A DNA stretch of 7,122 nucleotides from Pseudomonadota bacterium (GTDB lineage: Bacteria > Pseudomonadota > Alphaproteobacteria > Rhizobiales > Beijerinckiaceae), in assembly GCA_023452965.1 (NCBI GenBank), contig JAEXUU010000415.1:1-7122 (forward strand), written 5' to 3'. Positions 1-5,821 of the stretch are shown in pieces. The position numbers were made by a program, and so were the translations under genes. Under the pieces are notes generated by a model, which was given only the letters and a program-made list of their open reading frames with translations, was not told the DNA's origin and made no database searches. Numbering within the stretch: the first letter of the stretch is position 1; each line of letters begins with the position of its first letter.

Positions 1-246
1 GCGGGGGGGGGGCGGCCCGCCGCCGACGACATAGGTCAGCGCATCGCCGGTGCGCAGGAGCTCGGCGAGGATCGCGATGGCGACGGCAAGGCCCGCCGCC
101 ATGCTGGCCAGGGCGACCTGCCTCGCACGGCGCGGCGCGAGCGCCAGGATCGCCAGAACGCCGAGGACCGGCAAGGTCAGCGCCAGCACGAGCAGGTAGC
201 CGCCCGGCGTGGGAACATGGACAGGGGCCAGGGCGAGCGGCGTCAT
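1..246 (-). CDS. mnhD: Na+/H+ antiporter subunit D (Mrp/Mnh), N-terminal fragment, cut by window edge
   Basis: This is the first 82 codons of a gene that continues past position 1. In the family, MrpD is a NuoM/NuoN-like polytopic membrane protein of roughly 500 residues that forms a proton-translocating channel of the antiporter. The visible part shows a first membrane segment at about residues 17-36 (YLLVLALTLPVLGVLAIL), a basic RRAR turn, and a second segment at about 42-62 followed by LLRTGD. It then reaches TYVVGGG and prolines, matching the place where MrpD proteins carry a GGW-PPLG-type motif. The ATG at 246..244 overlaps the mnhC stop in an ATGA, which fixes the start. Membership rests mainly on position after mnhC and this N-terminal pattern, because the core is outside the window. 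A run of ten G (3-12) makes the last visible codons PPPPR, which is unusual (see findings). Confidence 0.8.
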   Translation of the reverse strand, partial: MTPLALAPVHVPTPGGYLLVLALTLPVLGVLAILALAPRRARQVALASMAAGLAVAIAILAELLRTGDALTYVVGGGPPPPR

Positions 247-593
247 GACTCGGCTCGCGGCGTTTCGCCGGCGGCCGGCGGCTCGAGGCTCTCGCGGCCG
301 GTGAGATCGAACAAGCGTCGCAGCAGCGCCACGCCGAGTGCGCTGGCCGAGAAGGCGACGACGATGCCGGTGATCACCATGGCCTGAGGAACGGGATCGC
401 CCGGCAGGCCGGCCGCCGCGCCGCGGCGTGCCACCGCCCCGAAGACCATGAAGATGCCGGCGCCGAGGATGTTGAAACCGACCAGCCGGCGCAGCAGCCC
501 GGGATGGGCGATCACGACGAACAGGCCGATGCCGGCCAGGGCCGCGCCGCACAGGCCGAACAGGGTCGCGGTGTCGTAGATGCCGGAGGTCAC
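243..593 (-). CDS. mnhC: Na+/H+ antiporter subunit C (MrpC/MnhC, NuoK-like)
   Basis: This encodes a 116-residue inner-membrane protein, the usual length for MrpC, which is homologous to complex I subunit NuoK. Three hydrophobic segments are visible at about residues 8-29, 36-54 and 70-92. The second carries the NuoK/MrpC-type VGFNILGAGI stretch (38-47). The third follows DPVPQAMVITGIVVAFSAS (66-84), matching the conserved DPxPQAxVxTxIVxxFA of the family. The start is the GTG at 593..591, because it overlaps the upstream stop as GTGA and the protein begins to look like MrpC exactly there. The open frame continues to 851, but that part is Arg/Pro-rich shadow of the preceding gene. The stop overlaps the mnhD ATG. 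The C-terminal tail (about 97-116) is hydrophilic. Family assignment is firm; the transported ion cannot be told from sequence. Confidence 0.93.
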   Translation of the reverse strand: MTSGIYDTATLFGLCGAALAGIGLFVVIAHPGLLRRLVGFNILGAGIFMVFGAVARRGAAAGLPGDPVPQAMVITGIVVAFSASALGVALLRRLFDLTGRESLEPPAAGETPRAES

Positions 594-1531
594 GGGGCCG
601 GTGCCCTGTTGGCCGGGCCGGCGACGAGCAGGCCGAGCGCGAGAGCGATCGCGACCGTCAACGCTGCTTCGATGCCGACGATCAGCGCCTTGGCCAGGGG
701 CTCGGGATAGGCGAGGAAGCCGCCAGCGACGGCAAAGCCGAGGAAGCCGATGGCGAAGAACAGGGCGGGGCCGCCGGCCAGCAGGAGACGCAGCATCAGG
801 CTCCGCGTCTCGGGCGCCGGGCTGAGCCCGGCCAGCATAACGAGCAACCACATCGCCGCCAGGATGCTGCCGGCCTGGAAGGTGCCGCCCGGCGCGTCGG
901 CGCCGACCCAGACCATGTAGACCGCGATCAGCACCCCGAAAGGAGGCAGCGTGCGCGCGAGATAGAGCAGCGGCTGCGGCGGGTTCGCCTCCTTCAACTC
1001 CGGCGCGCCGCCCCAGAGATGATCCGGGGTGAGCGCCCAGACGCCGAGCAGCGCGAGCAGCACGACGACCTTTTCGAGCAGCGTGTCCAGTGCCCGGTAG
1101 GCGAGCAGCACTGCTGTAACCGGGTTGCCGAGTCCGGTCGCCTCGATCGCCGCAAGCGCCGGCGGCGCCAGAGTCGGTGCCGGCGAGGGGAAGGCGAGCA
1201 CTGCGAAGCCAAGGCCGAGGGCGACCGCAATGCTGGTCAAAGCAGCGACGATGGTCGTGACACTCTTGCCTTGGCGCGCGGTGCTGCCGACTGGCTTGCC
1301 ACGGCGCAGATGCGCTTCGGCACGCAGCAGCAGCAGGCCGGTGATGCCGCCGCCGATCGCCGCCTCGGTCAGCGCGACGTCGATCGCTCCAAGGCGTGTC
1401 CAGGCCAGGCCGAGCAGCAGCCCGAAGGCGATGAAGGCGATGATCGCATTGCGGTCGTCGCCGGTCCGGGCGACATGGATCGCCAGCACGACGAGCCAGG
1501 CGACGAGCGCGAGGTCGAGGAGCAGGGTCAT
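590..1531 (-). CDS. mnhB: Fused antiporter subunit: MbhD/DUF4040 + MbhE-like + MrpB (MnhB) domains
   Basis: This 313-residue polytopic membrane protein has three parts. Residues 1-72 hold three membrane segments and a DUF4040/MbhD signature, RLGAIDVALTEAAIGGG (46-62), with acidic residues D51 and E56 within a membrane segment. After a basic linker (about 71-90), residues 96-168 resemble MbhE, the second part of the MrpA C-terminal extension: one membrane helix, then NPVTAVLLAYRALDTLLEKV (136-155) and another helix. Residues 187-307 are MrpB (PF04039 type), with GADAPGGTFQAGSI (210-223) matching the conserved PGGxFQxG element and KALIVGIEAALTV (281-293) in a later helix. In bacterial mrpABCDEFG operons the first two parts form the end of the large MrpA protein; in archaeal Mbh they are separate genes. 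The ATG at 1531 overlaps the mnhG stop as ATGA. No good Shine-Dalgarno is visible, so translation is probably coupled. Confidence 0.92.
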   Translation of the reverse strand: MTLLLDLALVAWLVVLAIHVARTGDDRNAIIAFIAFGLLLGLAWTRLGAIDVALTEAAIGGGITGLLLLRAEAHLRRGKPVGSTARQGKSVTTIVAALTSIAVALGLGFAVLAFPSPAPTLAPPALAAIEATGLGNPVTAVLLAYRALDTLLEKVVVLLALLGVWALTPDHLWGGAPELKEANPPQPLLYLARTLPPFGVLIAVYMVWVGADAPGGTFQAGSILAAMWLLVMLAGLSPAPETRSLMLRLLLAGGPALFFAIGFLGFAVAGGFLAYPEPLAKALIVGIEAALTVAIALALGLLVAGPANRAPAP

Positions 1532-1821
1532 CGGCCGGACTTGCGGCGATGGAGGGCGCCGGCGATCAGCTGGCTAGCGGTCGCGGCCGAAAGCTGGGCG
1601 AGCAGCCAGACGCAGACCAGCTTCAGCCCGCCGGCGATGCTGCCGAGCTGGGGCAGGAGACCGAGCACGATCAGACCGAGGCCGAGATTGTCGGCCTTGC
1701 TGAGCGCGTGCAACCGGCTCAGCGTGTCGGGAAAGCGCAGCAGGCCGAGCGTTCCGGCGAGGAAGAGCAGCGCGCCGCCGGCGACCATGACAAGCGTGAA
1801 GAGATCCGCGAGCGCGCTCAT
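1528..1821 (-). CDS. mnhG: Na+/H+ antiporter subunit G (MrpG/MnhG)
   Basis: This 97-residue membrane protein has three hydrophobic segments (about 6-28, 44-62 and 64-86) and the family signature between the first two: LGLLRFPDTLSRLHALSKAD (25-44), including RFPD, RLHA and the ADN-like turn. MrpG is a small accessory subunit of the antiporter membrane complex; 95-125 residues is normal. The C-terminus is basic (HRRKSGR), as expected for a cytoplasmic tail. The ATG at 1821 overlaps the mnhF stop in an ATGA, and an AAGGG element (1831-1835 on the complementary strand) lies about 9 nt upstream, so this start is well supported. The gene sits between mnhF and the fused MnhB gene, the order seen for MbhC (the MrpG equivalent) in Mbh clusters. 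The specific function of MrpG within the complex is poorly defined. Confidence 0.95.
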   Translation of the reverse strand: MSALADLFTLVMVAGGALLFLAGTLGLLRFPDTLSRLHALSKADNLGLGLIVLGLLPQLGSIAGGLKLVCVWLLAQLSAATASQLIAGALHRRKSGR

Positions 1822-2108
1822 CGCTCGTCGCCCTTCGGTGCTGACACATCGCCCGGCTCATCCGATTGGCCGAGGGCGAAGGCGGCGCAGGAAAAGGCCG
1901 CGAGCAGCATCAGCAGCAGCGCGACATCGGTCATCGCCGGGGCGTTCGAGGCCGTGCCGAGCAGGAGCAGCGCTGCGGCGGCGCCGGTCCCGAGCAGTTG
2001 CACCGACATCATGCGTTCGACCGCGAGCTCCGAGCGCAGCACCCTGAACAGGCCGAGCGCCGTGACGGCCAGGATGAACAGAGCCGCGCCGGTGAGGAAT
2101 TCAGCCAT
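1818..2108 (-). CDS. mnhF: Na+/H+ antiporter subunit F (MrpF/MnhF)
   Basis: This 96-residue membrane protein has three hydrophobic segments (about 4-22, 38-51 and 59-79). The family pattern is present: a FRVLRSELAVERMMSVQLLG stretch (21-40), corresponding to the RxxRGPxxxDRxxALD region of MrpF, and TDVALLLMLLAAFSCAAFA (60-78), matching the conserved DxALxLALLxFxxTVAFA segment with Asp61. MrpF is a small subunit required for assembly and activity of Mrp-type antiporters. The start at 2108 is preceded by a clear Shine-Dalgarno (GGAGG, complement of 2114-2118) five bases upstream, the best ribosome site in this operon. The gene overlaps the end of mnhE by 8 nt and its stop overlaps mnhG by 4 nt. 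The tail after residue 80 is short, hydrophilic and charged. Confidence 0.93.
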   Translation of the reverse strand: MAEFLTGAALFILAVTALGLFRVLRSELAVERMMSVQLLGTGAAAALLLLGTASNAPAMTDVALLLMLLAAFSCAAFALGQSDEPGDVSAPKGDER

Positions 2109-2598
2109 TGCGGCCTCCGTCCTGCAGCGTCTCGCAGAACGCGGCCTCGTCGGCGGCGAGCTGTTCGGTCACTGGCTCGCGCAGGTCGAGGCAGTGGATG
2201 TGAAGCGTGCCGTCTGGCTCGGCCGCGACAGGGAGCTTGCCGGGTTGCAGGCTCATCACGGCGCAGCAGGCCTGGCGCGCCATGCCGGCGGGCAAGGCGG
2301 TCCGGGAGGTGACGAAGCCCGGCTGGAGTGGGGGAACGGGCGCGAAGGCGCGGCGCGCGACGTCGAGCCCGGCTGCGACCGACTGGGGCAGGAAGCGGAC
2401 GAGGAAGCGCAGGATGCCGGGCAGGGACAAGCCGCCGCGCGCCGGCCAGAGAATCGCGCTCGTCCAGGCTGCCGCAGCTGCCGCGACGATCCCGACCGGC
2501 AGGTCCTTCAGGGCGGGACCCATCAGGACCAGCCACAAGGCGAGGAAACCGGCCCCACGGGTCAAAAGCACATGCCTCGGGGCAGGACTGTCGGGCAT
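2101..2598 (-). CDS. mnhE: Na+/H+ antiporter subunit E (MrpE/MnhE)
   Basis: This is the first gene of the antiporter operon: 165 residues from the chosen ATG, within the usual 155-175 for MrpE. Residues about 14-51 hold two closely spaced membrane segments. They are followed by the amphipathic RFLVRFLPQSVAAGLDVARR region (64-83), characteristic of MrpE. The soluble C-terminal part carries MSLQPGKLPVAAEPDGTLHI (115-134) and HCLD (135-138), matching the S-LTPGTL-x-V...LYVHxLD core of the family. The start is uncertain. The ATG at 2598 gives a normal family N-terminus but has only a weak purine-rich site upstream; an ATG at 2640 would add 14 residues (MATRRHEG...) and also lacks a good site. The frame remains open to 2928, but that part has no membrane-protein character. 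Transcription probably begins in the divergent intergenic region to its right. Confidence 0.9.
   Translation of the reverse strand: MPDSPAPRHVLLTRGAGFLALWLVLMGPALKDLPVGIVAAAAAAWTSAILWPARGGLSLPGILRFLVRFLPQSVAAGLDVARRAFAPVPPLQPGFVTSRTALPAGMARQACCAVMSLQPGKLPVAAEPDGTLHIHCLDLREPVTEQLAADEAAFCETLQDGGRNG
2114..2118 (-). promoter_or_regulatory. Shine-Dalgarno for mnhF
   Basis: On the minus strand this reads GGAGG and ends five bases before the mnhF ATG, inside the end of mnhE. It is the strongest ribosome-binding site visible in the antiporter operon and supports an mnhF start at 2108, with independent initiation at this junction. Confidence 0.7.
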
Positions 2599-2964
2599 CG
2601 GTGCCGTTTCTCGCGAGCCTTCATGCCGGCGCGTTGCCATGTCGAGCGCGACGGCGTCTGGCCGAAGGCATGTCGACGCTGCGCCAAACTGCGGTTTCAC
2701 AGGCCGGGATCGGCTTGATGACCTGAGCCAAGGGTACCGTTCGGTCATGCCATGGGCATCAGCCCCCAGTCTCAATCCTGTGCCCGGCGTCCCATTCTCG
2801 CCTTCTGCCGTCCGAACGGGCGGCAGGGAGGTGCAAGGCCGCGCGAGGCCGGCTATCCCTTGGCGCGTGCCGGTCGGAGCGAACGGCAGGCCGGGGGAGC
2901 GAGAGATGCGGATCAGACAGCCAGGCATGCCGGCCAGAGCCGATCATGGGCGGGGCGTCTGAGC
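2599..2964. other. Divergent intergenic region between mnhE (left) and metallophosphoesterase gene (right)
   Basis: This 366-nt stretch holds no convincing gene. It must carry the promoter for the leftward antiporter operon and, unless translation starts earlier, the promoter for the rightward metallophosphoesterase gene. I could not read a convincing -35/-10 pair in either direction. In both directions the open frame extends back into this region (to 2928 leftward, from 2752 rightward), but the encoded residues are Arg/Pro/Gly-rich low-complexity sequence typical of GC-rich shadows. The one structural element is an imperfect hairpin at 2805-2826, listed separately. Confidence 0.6.
2805..2826. 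repeat. Imperfect inverted repeat in the divergent intergenic region
   Basis: The arms CTGCCGTCCG (2805-2814) and CGGGCGGCAG (2817-2826) are complementary at nine of ten positions, with a G-T wobble at the tenth, separated by AA. This could be an operator-like palindrome for the divergent promoters or a small 5' hairpin of the rightward transcript. In such GC-rich DNA a chance match is also possible. Confidence 0.35.
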
Positions 2965-4716
2965 ATGGCGCCAATCATCGAGCCGCGCGACGGCGACGCC
3001 GAGGATGATTTCAGCAGTACCAAGAAGCGTTCGCTGCTGGCGATCGCGGGCAGCCTGCTCGGCGAGATCAACCTGCCGAAGCTGGCATTGGCCTGGGTCA
3101 TCCTCGCGCTGGCGCCGGGGGTGCTGCTCGGGCTGGCGCCCCTCGTCGCGACCGCCTGGTTTACCTCGGTCGCGGATCGGATCTTCGCGCTCGCGGGCAT
3201 CGGCTCGCTGCTGCTCCTCGCGCTGATCGCGGTGGTCGGCTGGTACGGTTTCAGGCCGCTGCTGCGCCTGGCCGAACGCAGCTTCTGGTCGCTGAACTCG
3301 CTCGCCGTGCAGCCGGTCTACGCCCTGTGCCGCGAGGGGCTGCGCCATCTCGCCGAAGGTTTCCTCTCGGCCGGCGCGAACGAGGACAAGCGAGCCTTCC
3401 TGCGGGCGGCGACCGCGGTCGGCGCCGGGCTGCTCGCCAGTGCGGGCGCTGCCGCCGTGGCGGGCCTCGCCTGGCCGGCGACACGCTGGTCCGGCGAATT
3501 CGCCGACCTCGCCCAGCCCTTGCGGCTGATCGTTCCCTCGCTCGCCAATACGGTCACGGTCATGGCGGGCTATCTCGCGCTCGCCTCGCTCGTCTGGGGC
3601 CTGGCCGACGGCCTGATGGACCAGCCGCGCGATCTCGGCGGCTTCGACGAAGCTCCGGCGGGGGCGCGGCGCTGGCGGGTGGCGCATTTGTCCGACATCC
3701 ATGTCGTTGGCGAGCGCTACGGCTTCCGGATCGAGAGCGGCCGCGCCGGGCCGCGCGGCAATGAGCGCCTCGCTTTGGTGCTCGAAAGGCTGGACGAAAT
3801 CCATGCCGAGGAGCCGCTCGACCTCCTGCTCATCACCGGCGACATGACCGATGCCGGGCGCTCGGCCGAATGGGCGGAGTTCCTCGATCTGATGGCGCGC
3901 CATCCTGCGCTGGCGGAACGCTGCCTGATCCTGCCCGGCAACCATGATCTCAACATCGTCGACCGGGCCAATCCTGCCCGGCTCGAACTGCCGACGAGCC
4001 CGGGCAAGCGTCTGCGCCAGATGCGGACGCTCTCGGCGATGGCGGCGATCCAGGGCGAGCGCGTCCAGGTGCTCGATCGCGAGCGGACGGGGCTGGCGAG
4101 CACGCTCGCCGCCGCACTGGAGCCGCACCGCGAGGCGATCGGCGTCTTCGCCGATGCCGGCACGCTCCGGCTGTCGGCGGGGCTTTCGGCCGTCTGGGCC
4201 GATGTCTTCCCGATGGTGCTGCCGCCGGCCGAGGAGGACGGGCTCGGCGTCATCCTGCTCAACTCCAATGCCGAGACGCATTTCTCCTTCACCAATGCGC
4301 TCGGCCTGGTGGCGGAGGAGGATCTGCAGGCGATGCTCGCCGTGCTGCGGCGCTTCCCGAAGGCGCGCTGGATCATCGGGCTGCACCATCACCCGGTCGA
4401 ATACCCGCAGCCGGCCAAGGCCTTCTCGGAGCGGATCGGCACGGCCCTGATCAATGGCAGCCGCTTCGTGCGCCAGCTCAAGCCGATGGCGCACCGGCTG
4501 GTGGCGATGCACGGGCACCGTCATGTCGACTGGATCGGGCGCTGCGGGCCGCTGAAGATCGTCTCGGCGCCATCCCCGGTGATGGAGGCGACGGACGACA
4601 TGCCGACGGGCTTCTACATCCACACTTTGGCCGCCGCCGCCGATGGCGGGCTCGCCTTGCTCGCGCCGGAGCGGATCGAGATCGCGCCCCGGCCGGTCGC
4701 CACTCTCAGTTCCTGA
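2965..4716 (+). CDS. Membrane-anchored calcineurin-like metallophosphoesterase
   Basis: This 583-residue protein has two parts. Residues about 41-63, 74-94, 151-170 and 188-213 form four hydrophobic segments, so the N-terminal 220 residues are probably a membrane anchor. Residues about 236-545 form a calcineurin-like phosphoesterase domain (PF00149 type) with all core motifs: SDIH (D244, H246), TGDMTD (D293), PGNHD (N326, H327), LHHHP (474-477) and HGHRH (516-520). These residues normally bind two divalent metals and hydrolyse phosphomono- or phosphodiesters. The complete set argues for an active enzyme; the substrate cannot be deduced. The ATG at 2965 was chosen because the protein becomes membrane-like shortly after it. 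An in-frame ATG at 2752 would add 71 low-complexity residues, and neither start has a strong Shine-Dalgarno. The gene diverges from the antiporter operon and overlaps the next convergent gene by 11 nt. Confidence 0.88.
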   Translation: MAPIIEPRDGDAEDDFSSTKKRSLLAIAGSLLGEINLPKLALAWVILALAPGVLLGLAPLVATAWFTSVADRIFALAGIGSLLLLALIAVVGWYGFRPLLRLAERSFWSLNSLAVQPVYALCREGLRHLAEGFLSAGANEDKRAFLRAATAVGAGLLASAGAAAVAGLAWPATRWSGEFADLAQPLRLIVPSLANTVTVMAGYLALASLVWGLADGLMDQPRDLGGFDEAPAGARRWRVAHLSDIHVVGERYGFRIESGRAGPRGNERLALVLERLDEIHAEEPLDLLLITGDMTDAGRSAEWAEFLDLMARHPALAERCLILPGNHDLNIVDRANPARLELPTSPGKRLRQMRTLSAMAAIQGERVQVLDRERTGLASTLAAALEPHREAIGVFADAGTLRLSAGLSAVWADVFPMVLPPAEEDGLGVILLNSNAETHFSFTNALGLVAEEDLQAMLAVLRRFPKARWIIGLHHHPVEYPQPAKAFSERIGTALINGSRFVRQLKPMAHRLVAMHGHRHVDWIGRCGPLKIVSAPSPVMEATDDMPTGFYIHTLAAAADGGLALLAPERIEIAPRPVATLSS

Positions 4717-5767
4717 GGACGGCGGCGTCGGCGTCCGATGCTTCGTCCTTCTCCGGCGATCCGAACAGCTCCGCGAGCCAGAGGCTCGACGGGTGCTGGG
4801 CGCAGAAGGTCAGGAAGGCGATGGTGATCGGCACGCCGATGAAGGCGCCGAAGACGCCCCAGAGATAGCTCCAGAAGAACACCGAAAACAGCACCATCGC
4901 TGGCGAGATCGAGAGCGCGCTGCCGGCGACGCGCGGCTCGATATAGCTGCCGACGGTGAACTGGATCAGGTTGAGACAGGCGAAGACCCCGAGCATCGCC
5001 TGCCAGGAGCCGAACTGCGTCATCGCAAACAGGGTCGGGAACAGCGTGGCGACGAGCGGGCCTAGGAAGGGGATGTAGTTCAGCAGGAAGGCGATGAAGC
5101 CCCATTCCTCGGCGAGCTGCAGGCCGATGAGCTTGGCGAAGGCCCAGACCAGGACGCCGGTGATCACGCTCATCCAGGTCCGGACCAGCATGTAGCGGCG
5201 GATCTTGCGGGCGGTCGCCATGGCGCCGCCGAGCAGGACCTGGCTGGTCTCGCGGTTGCGCATGCCGCGCAGCTTGCGGCCGAAATCGTCGACCTCGAGC
5301 AGGCCGAGGATCACATAGACCATCACGACGATCCAGAAGCTCATCGTGGTGTTGAGGCGCCCGGTGATCGTCTGGGCGGTGCGCAGCATCCAGGAGACGT
5401 TGAAGTTCTCCGACCAGACGCCGGCGACCGCGATGCCATGGCCTTCGAGCCAGAGCACACCCTGGTCGTAGAACATCTGGAAGCGGGCGGCATCATTGAC
5501 GATCCAGCGGCCGACGCGGCCAAAGGCCCAGGCGATCAGCCAGCCGAAGGCGAAGAAGACGACGATCATCACGGCGATGCTGATCACGAGCGCCAGCATC
5601 CGCGGCAGCACGGACTGCAGGCGCTTCTGCAGCGGCCAGACCAGCGCGATGATGAAGAGCGCGAAGGCGACCGGCGCGAAGACCGAGCTCGCGATCGAGA
5701 GCGCGGCGACCGCCAGGATTGTGGCGATCAGGATCTGCGCGCCGTGAAAGATCTTGCCGGTCGTCAT
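4706..5767 (-). CDS. AI-2E family transporter (PF01594-type membrane protein)
   Basis: This 353-residue polytopic membrane protein has the usual family length and layout. Two hydrophobic segments lie at about 11-45 and a third at 57-81. A central more polar region (about 85-135) follows, then a segment at 142-158, a short cytoplasmic stretch with charged helices (161-195), and segments at about 196-215, 222-249, 255-273, 287-303 and 304-322. Signature elements are LLNYIPFLGPLVATLFP (228-244), SYIEPRVAG (274-282) with the conserved EP, and VFGAFIGVPITI (305-316). The family was named for an E. coli protein linked to autoinducer-2 export, but many members transport ions such as Na+ in exchange for protons; the substrate here is unknown. 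The ATG at 5767 has AGGA six bases upstream. The gene follows the patatin gene by 42 nt, and its last 11 nt overlap the end of the metallophosphoesterase gene on the other strand. Confidence 0.93.
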   Translation of the reverse strand: MTTGKIFHGAQILIATILAVAALSIASSVFAPVAFALFIIALVWPLQKRLQSVLPRMLALVISIAVMIVVFFAFGWLIAWAFGRVGRWIVNDAARFQMFYDQGVLWLEGHGIAVAGVWSENFNVSWMLRTAQTITGRLNTTMSFWIVVMVYVILGLLEVDDFGRKLRGMRNRETSQVLLGGAMATARKIRRYMLVRTWMSVITGVLVWAFAKLIGLQLAEEWGFIAFLLNYIPFLGPLVATLFPTLFAMTQFGSWQAMLGVFACLNLIQFTVGSYIEPRVAGSALSISPAMVLFSVFFWSYLWGVFGAFIGVPITIAFLTFCAQHPSSLWLAELFGSPEKDEASDADAAVLRN

Positions 5768-5773
5768 CTCTTG

Positions 5774-5777
5774 TCCT
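5774..5777 (-). promoter_or_regulatory. Shine-Dalgarno for the AI-2E family transporter
   Basis: On the minus strand this reads AGGA, six bases before the ATG at 5767. It supports that start and independent translation initiation after the patatin gene. Confidence 0.6.
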
Positions 5778-5800
5778 GGTTAGGCATTTCGTTGCGGCGG

Positions 5801-5821
5801 GAGGGCGTCTCAGACGCCCTC
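5801..5821 (-). terminator. Perfect palindrome across the patatin stop codon; possible attenuator or processing hairpin
   Basis: The arms GAGGGCGTCT (5801-5810) and AGACGCCCTC (5812-5821) are perfectly complementary around a single central base. As RNA this would fold to a GC-rich stem of about eight pairs with a small loop that includes the patatin UGA. No T-run follows on the transcript side, so it is not a canonical intrinsic terminator. It lies between two same-strand genes 42 nt apart and could attenuate, stabilise an mRNA end or be bound by a protein. The type label is a best fit only. Confidence 0.45.

Noticed and set aside
594..851. Upstream in-frame extension of mnhC starting at 851
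   Set aside because: The added 86 residues are Arg/Pro-rich and are the out-of-frame reading of the MrpB domain. The GTG at 593 overlaps the previous stop and gives a normal MrpC.
1325..1341. Short CAG triplet run
   Set aside because: It encodes a leucine run (LLLL) in a membrane helix of the fused subunit; codon bias explains it, so it is not a meaningful repeat.
1019..2718. Overlapping plus-strand frames of 342 and 389 codons opposite the antiporter genes
   Set aside because: Compositionally biased to Arg, Gln, Ala and Gly with no recognisable domain, and they run across several well-supported genes on the other strand.
2748..2760. Small palindrome ATGCC-ATG-GGCAT
   Set aside because: Arms are only five bases; such matches are expected by chance in several hundred bases of GC-rich DNA.
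2599..2928. mnhE start further upstream (to 2928)
   Set aside because: The extra 110 residues have no membrane or family character and would take up most of the divergent promoter region. MrpE length fits a start at 2598.
2752..2964. Metallophosphoesterase start at the ATG at 2752, adding 71 residues
   Set aside because: The extension is Arg/Gly/Ala-rich low-complexity sequence without a signal peptide or membrane segment, and the ATG at 2965 leads directly into a plausible N-terminus. Not fully excluded.
2944..4623. Long minus-strand open frame of 559 codons opposite the metallophosphoesterase gene
   Set aside because: The translation is Arg/Gln/His/Asp-rich with no domain or membrane pattern, and the plus strand has a complete enzyme with all catalytic motifs. 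It is a typical GC-rich antisense shadow.
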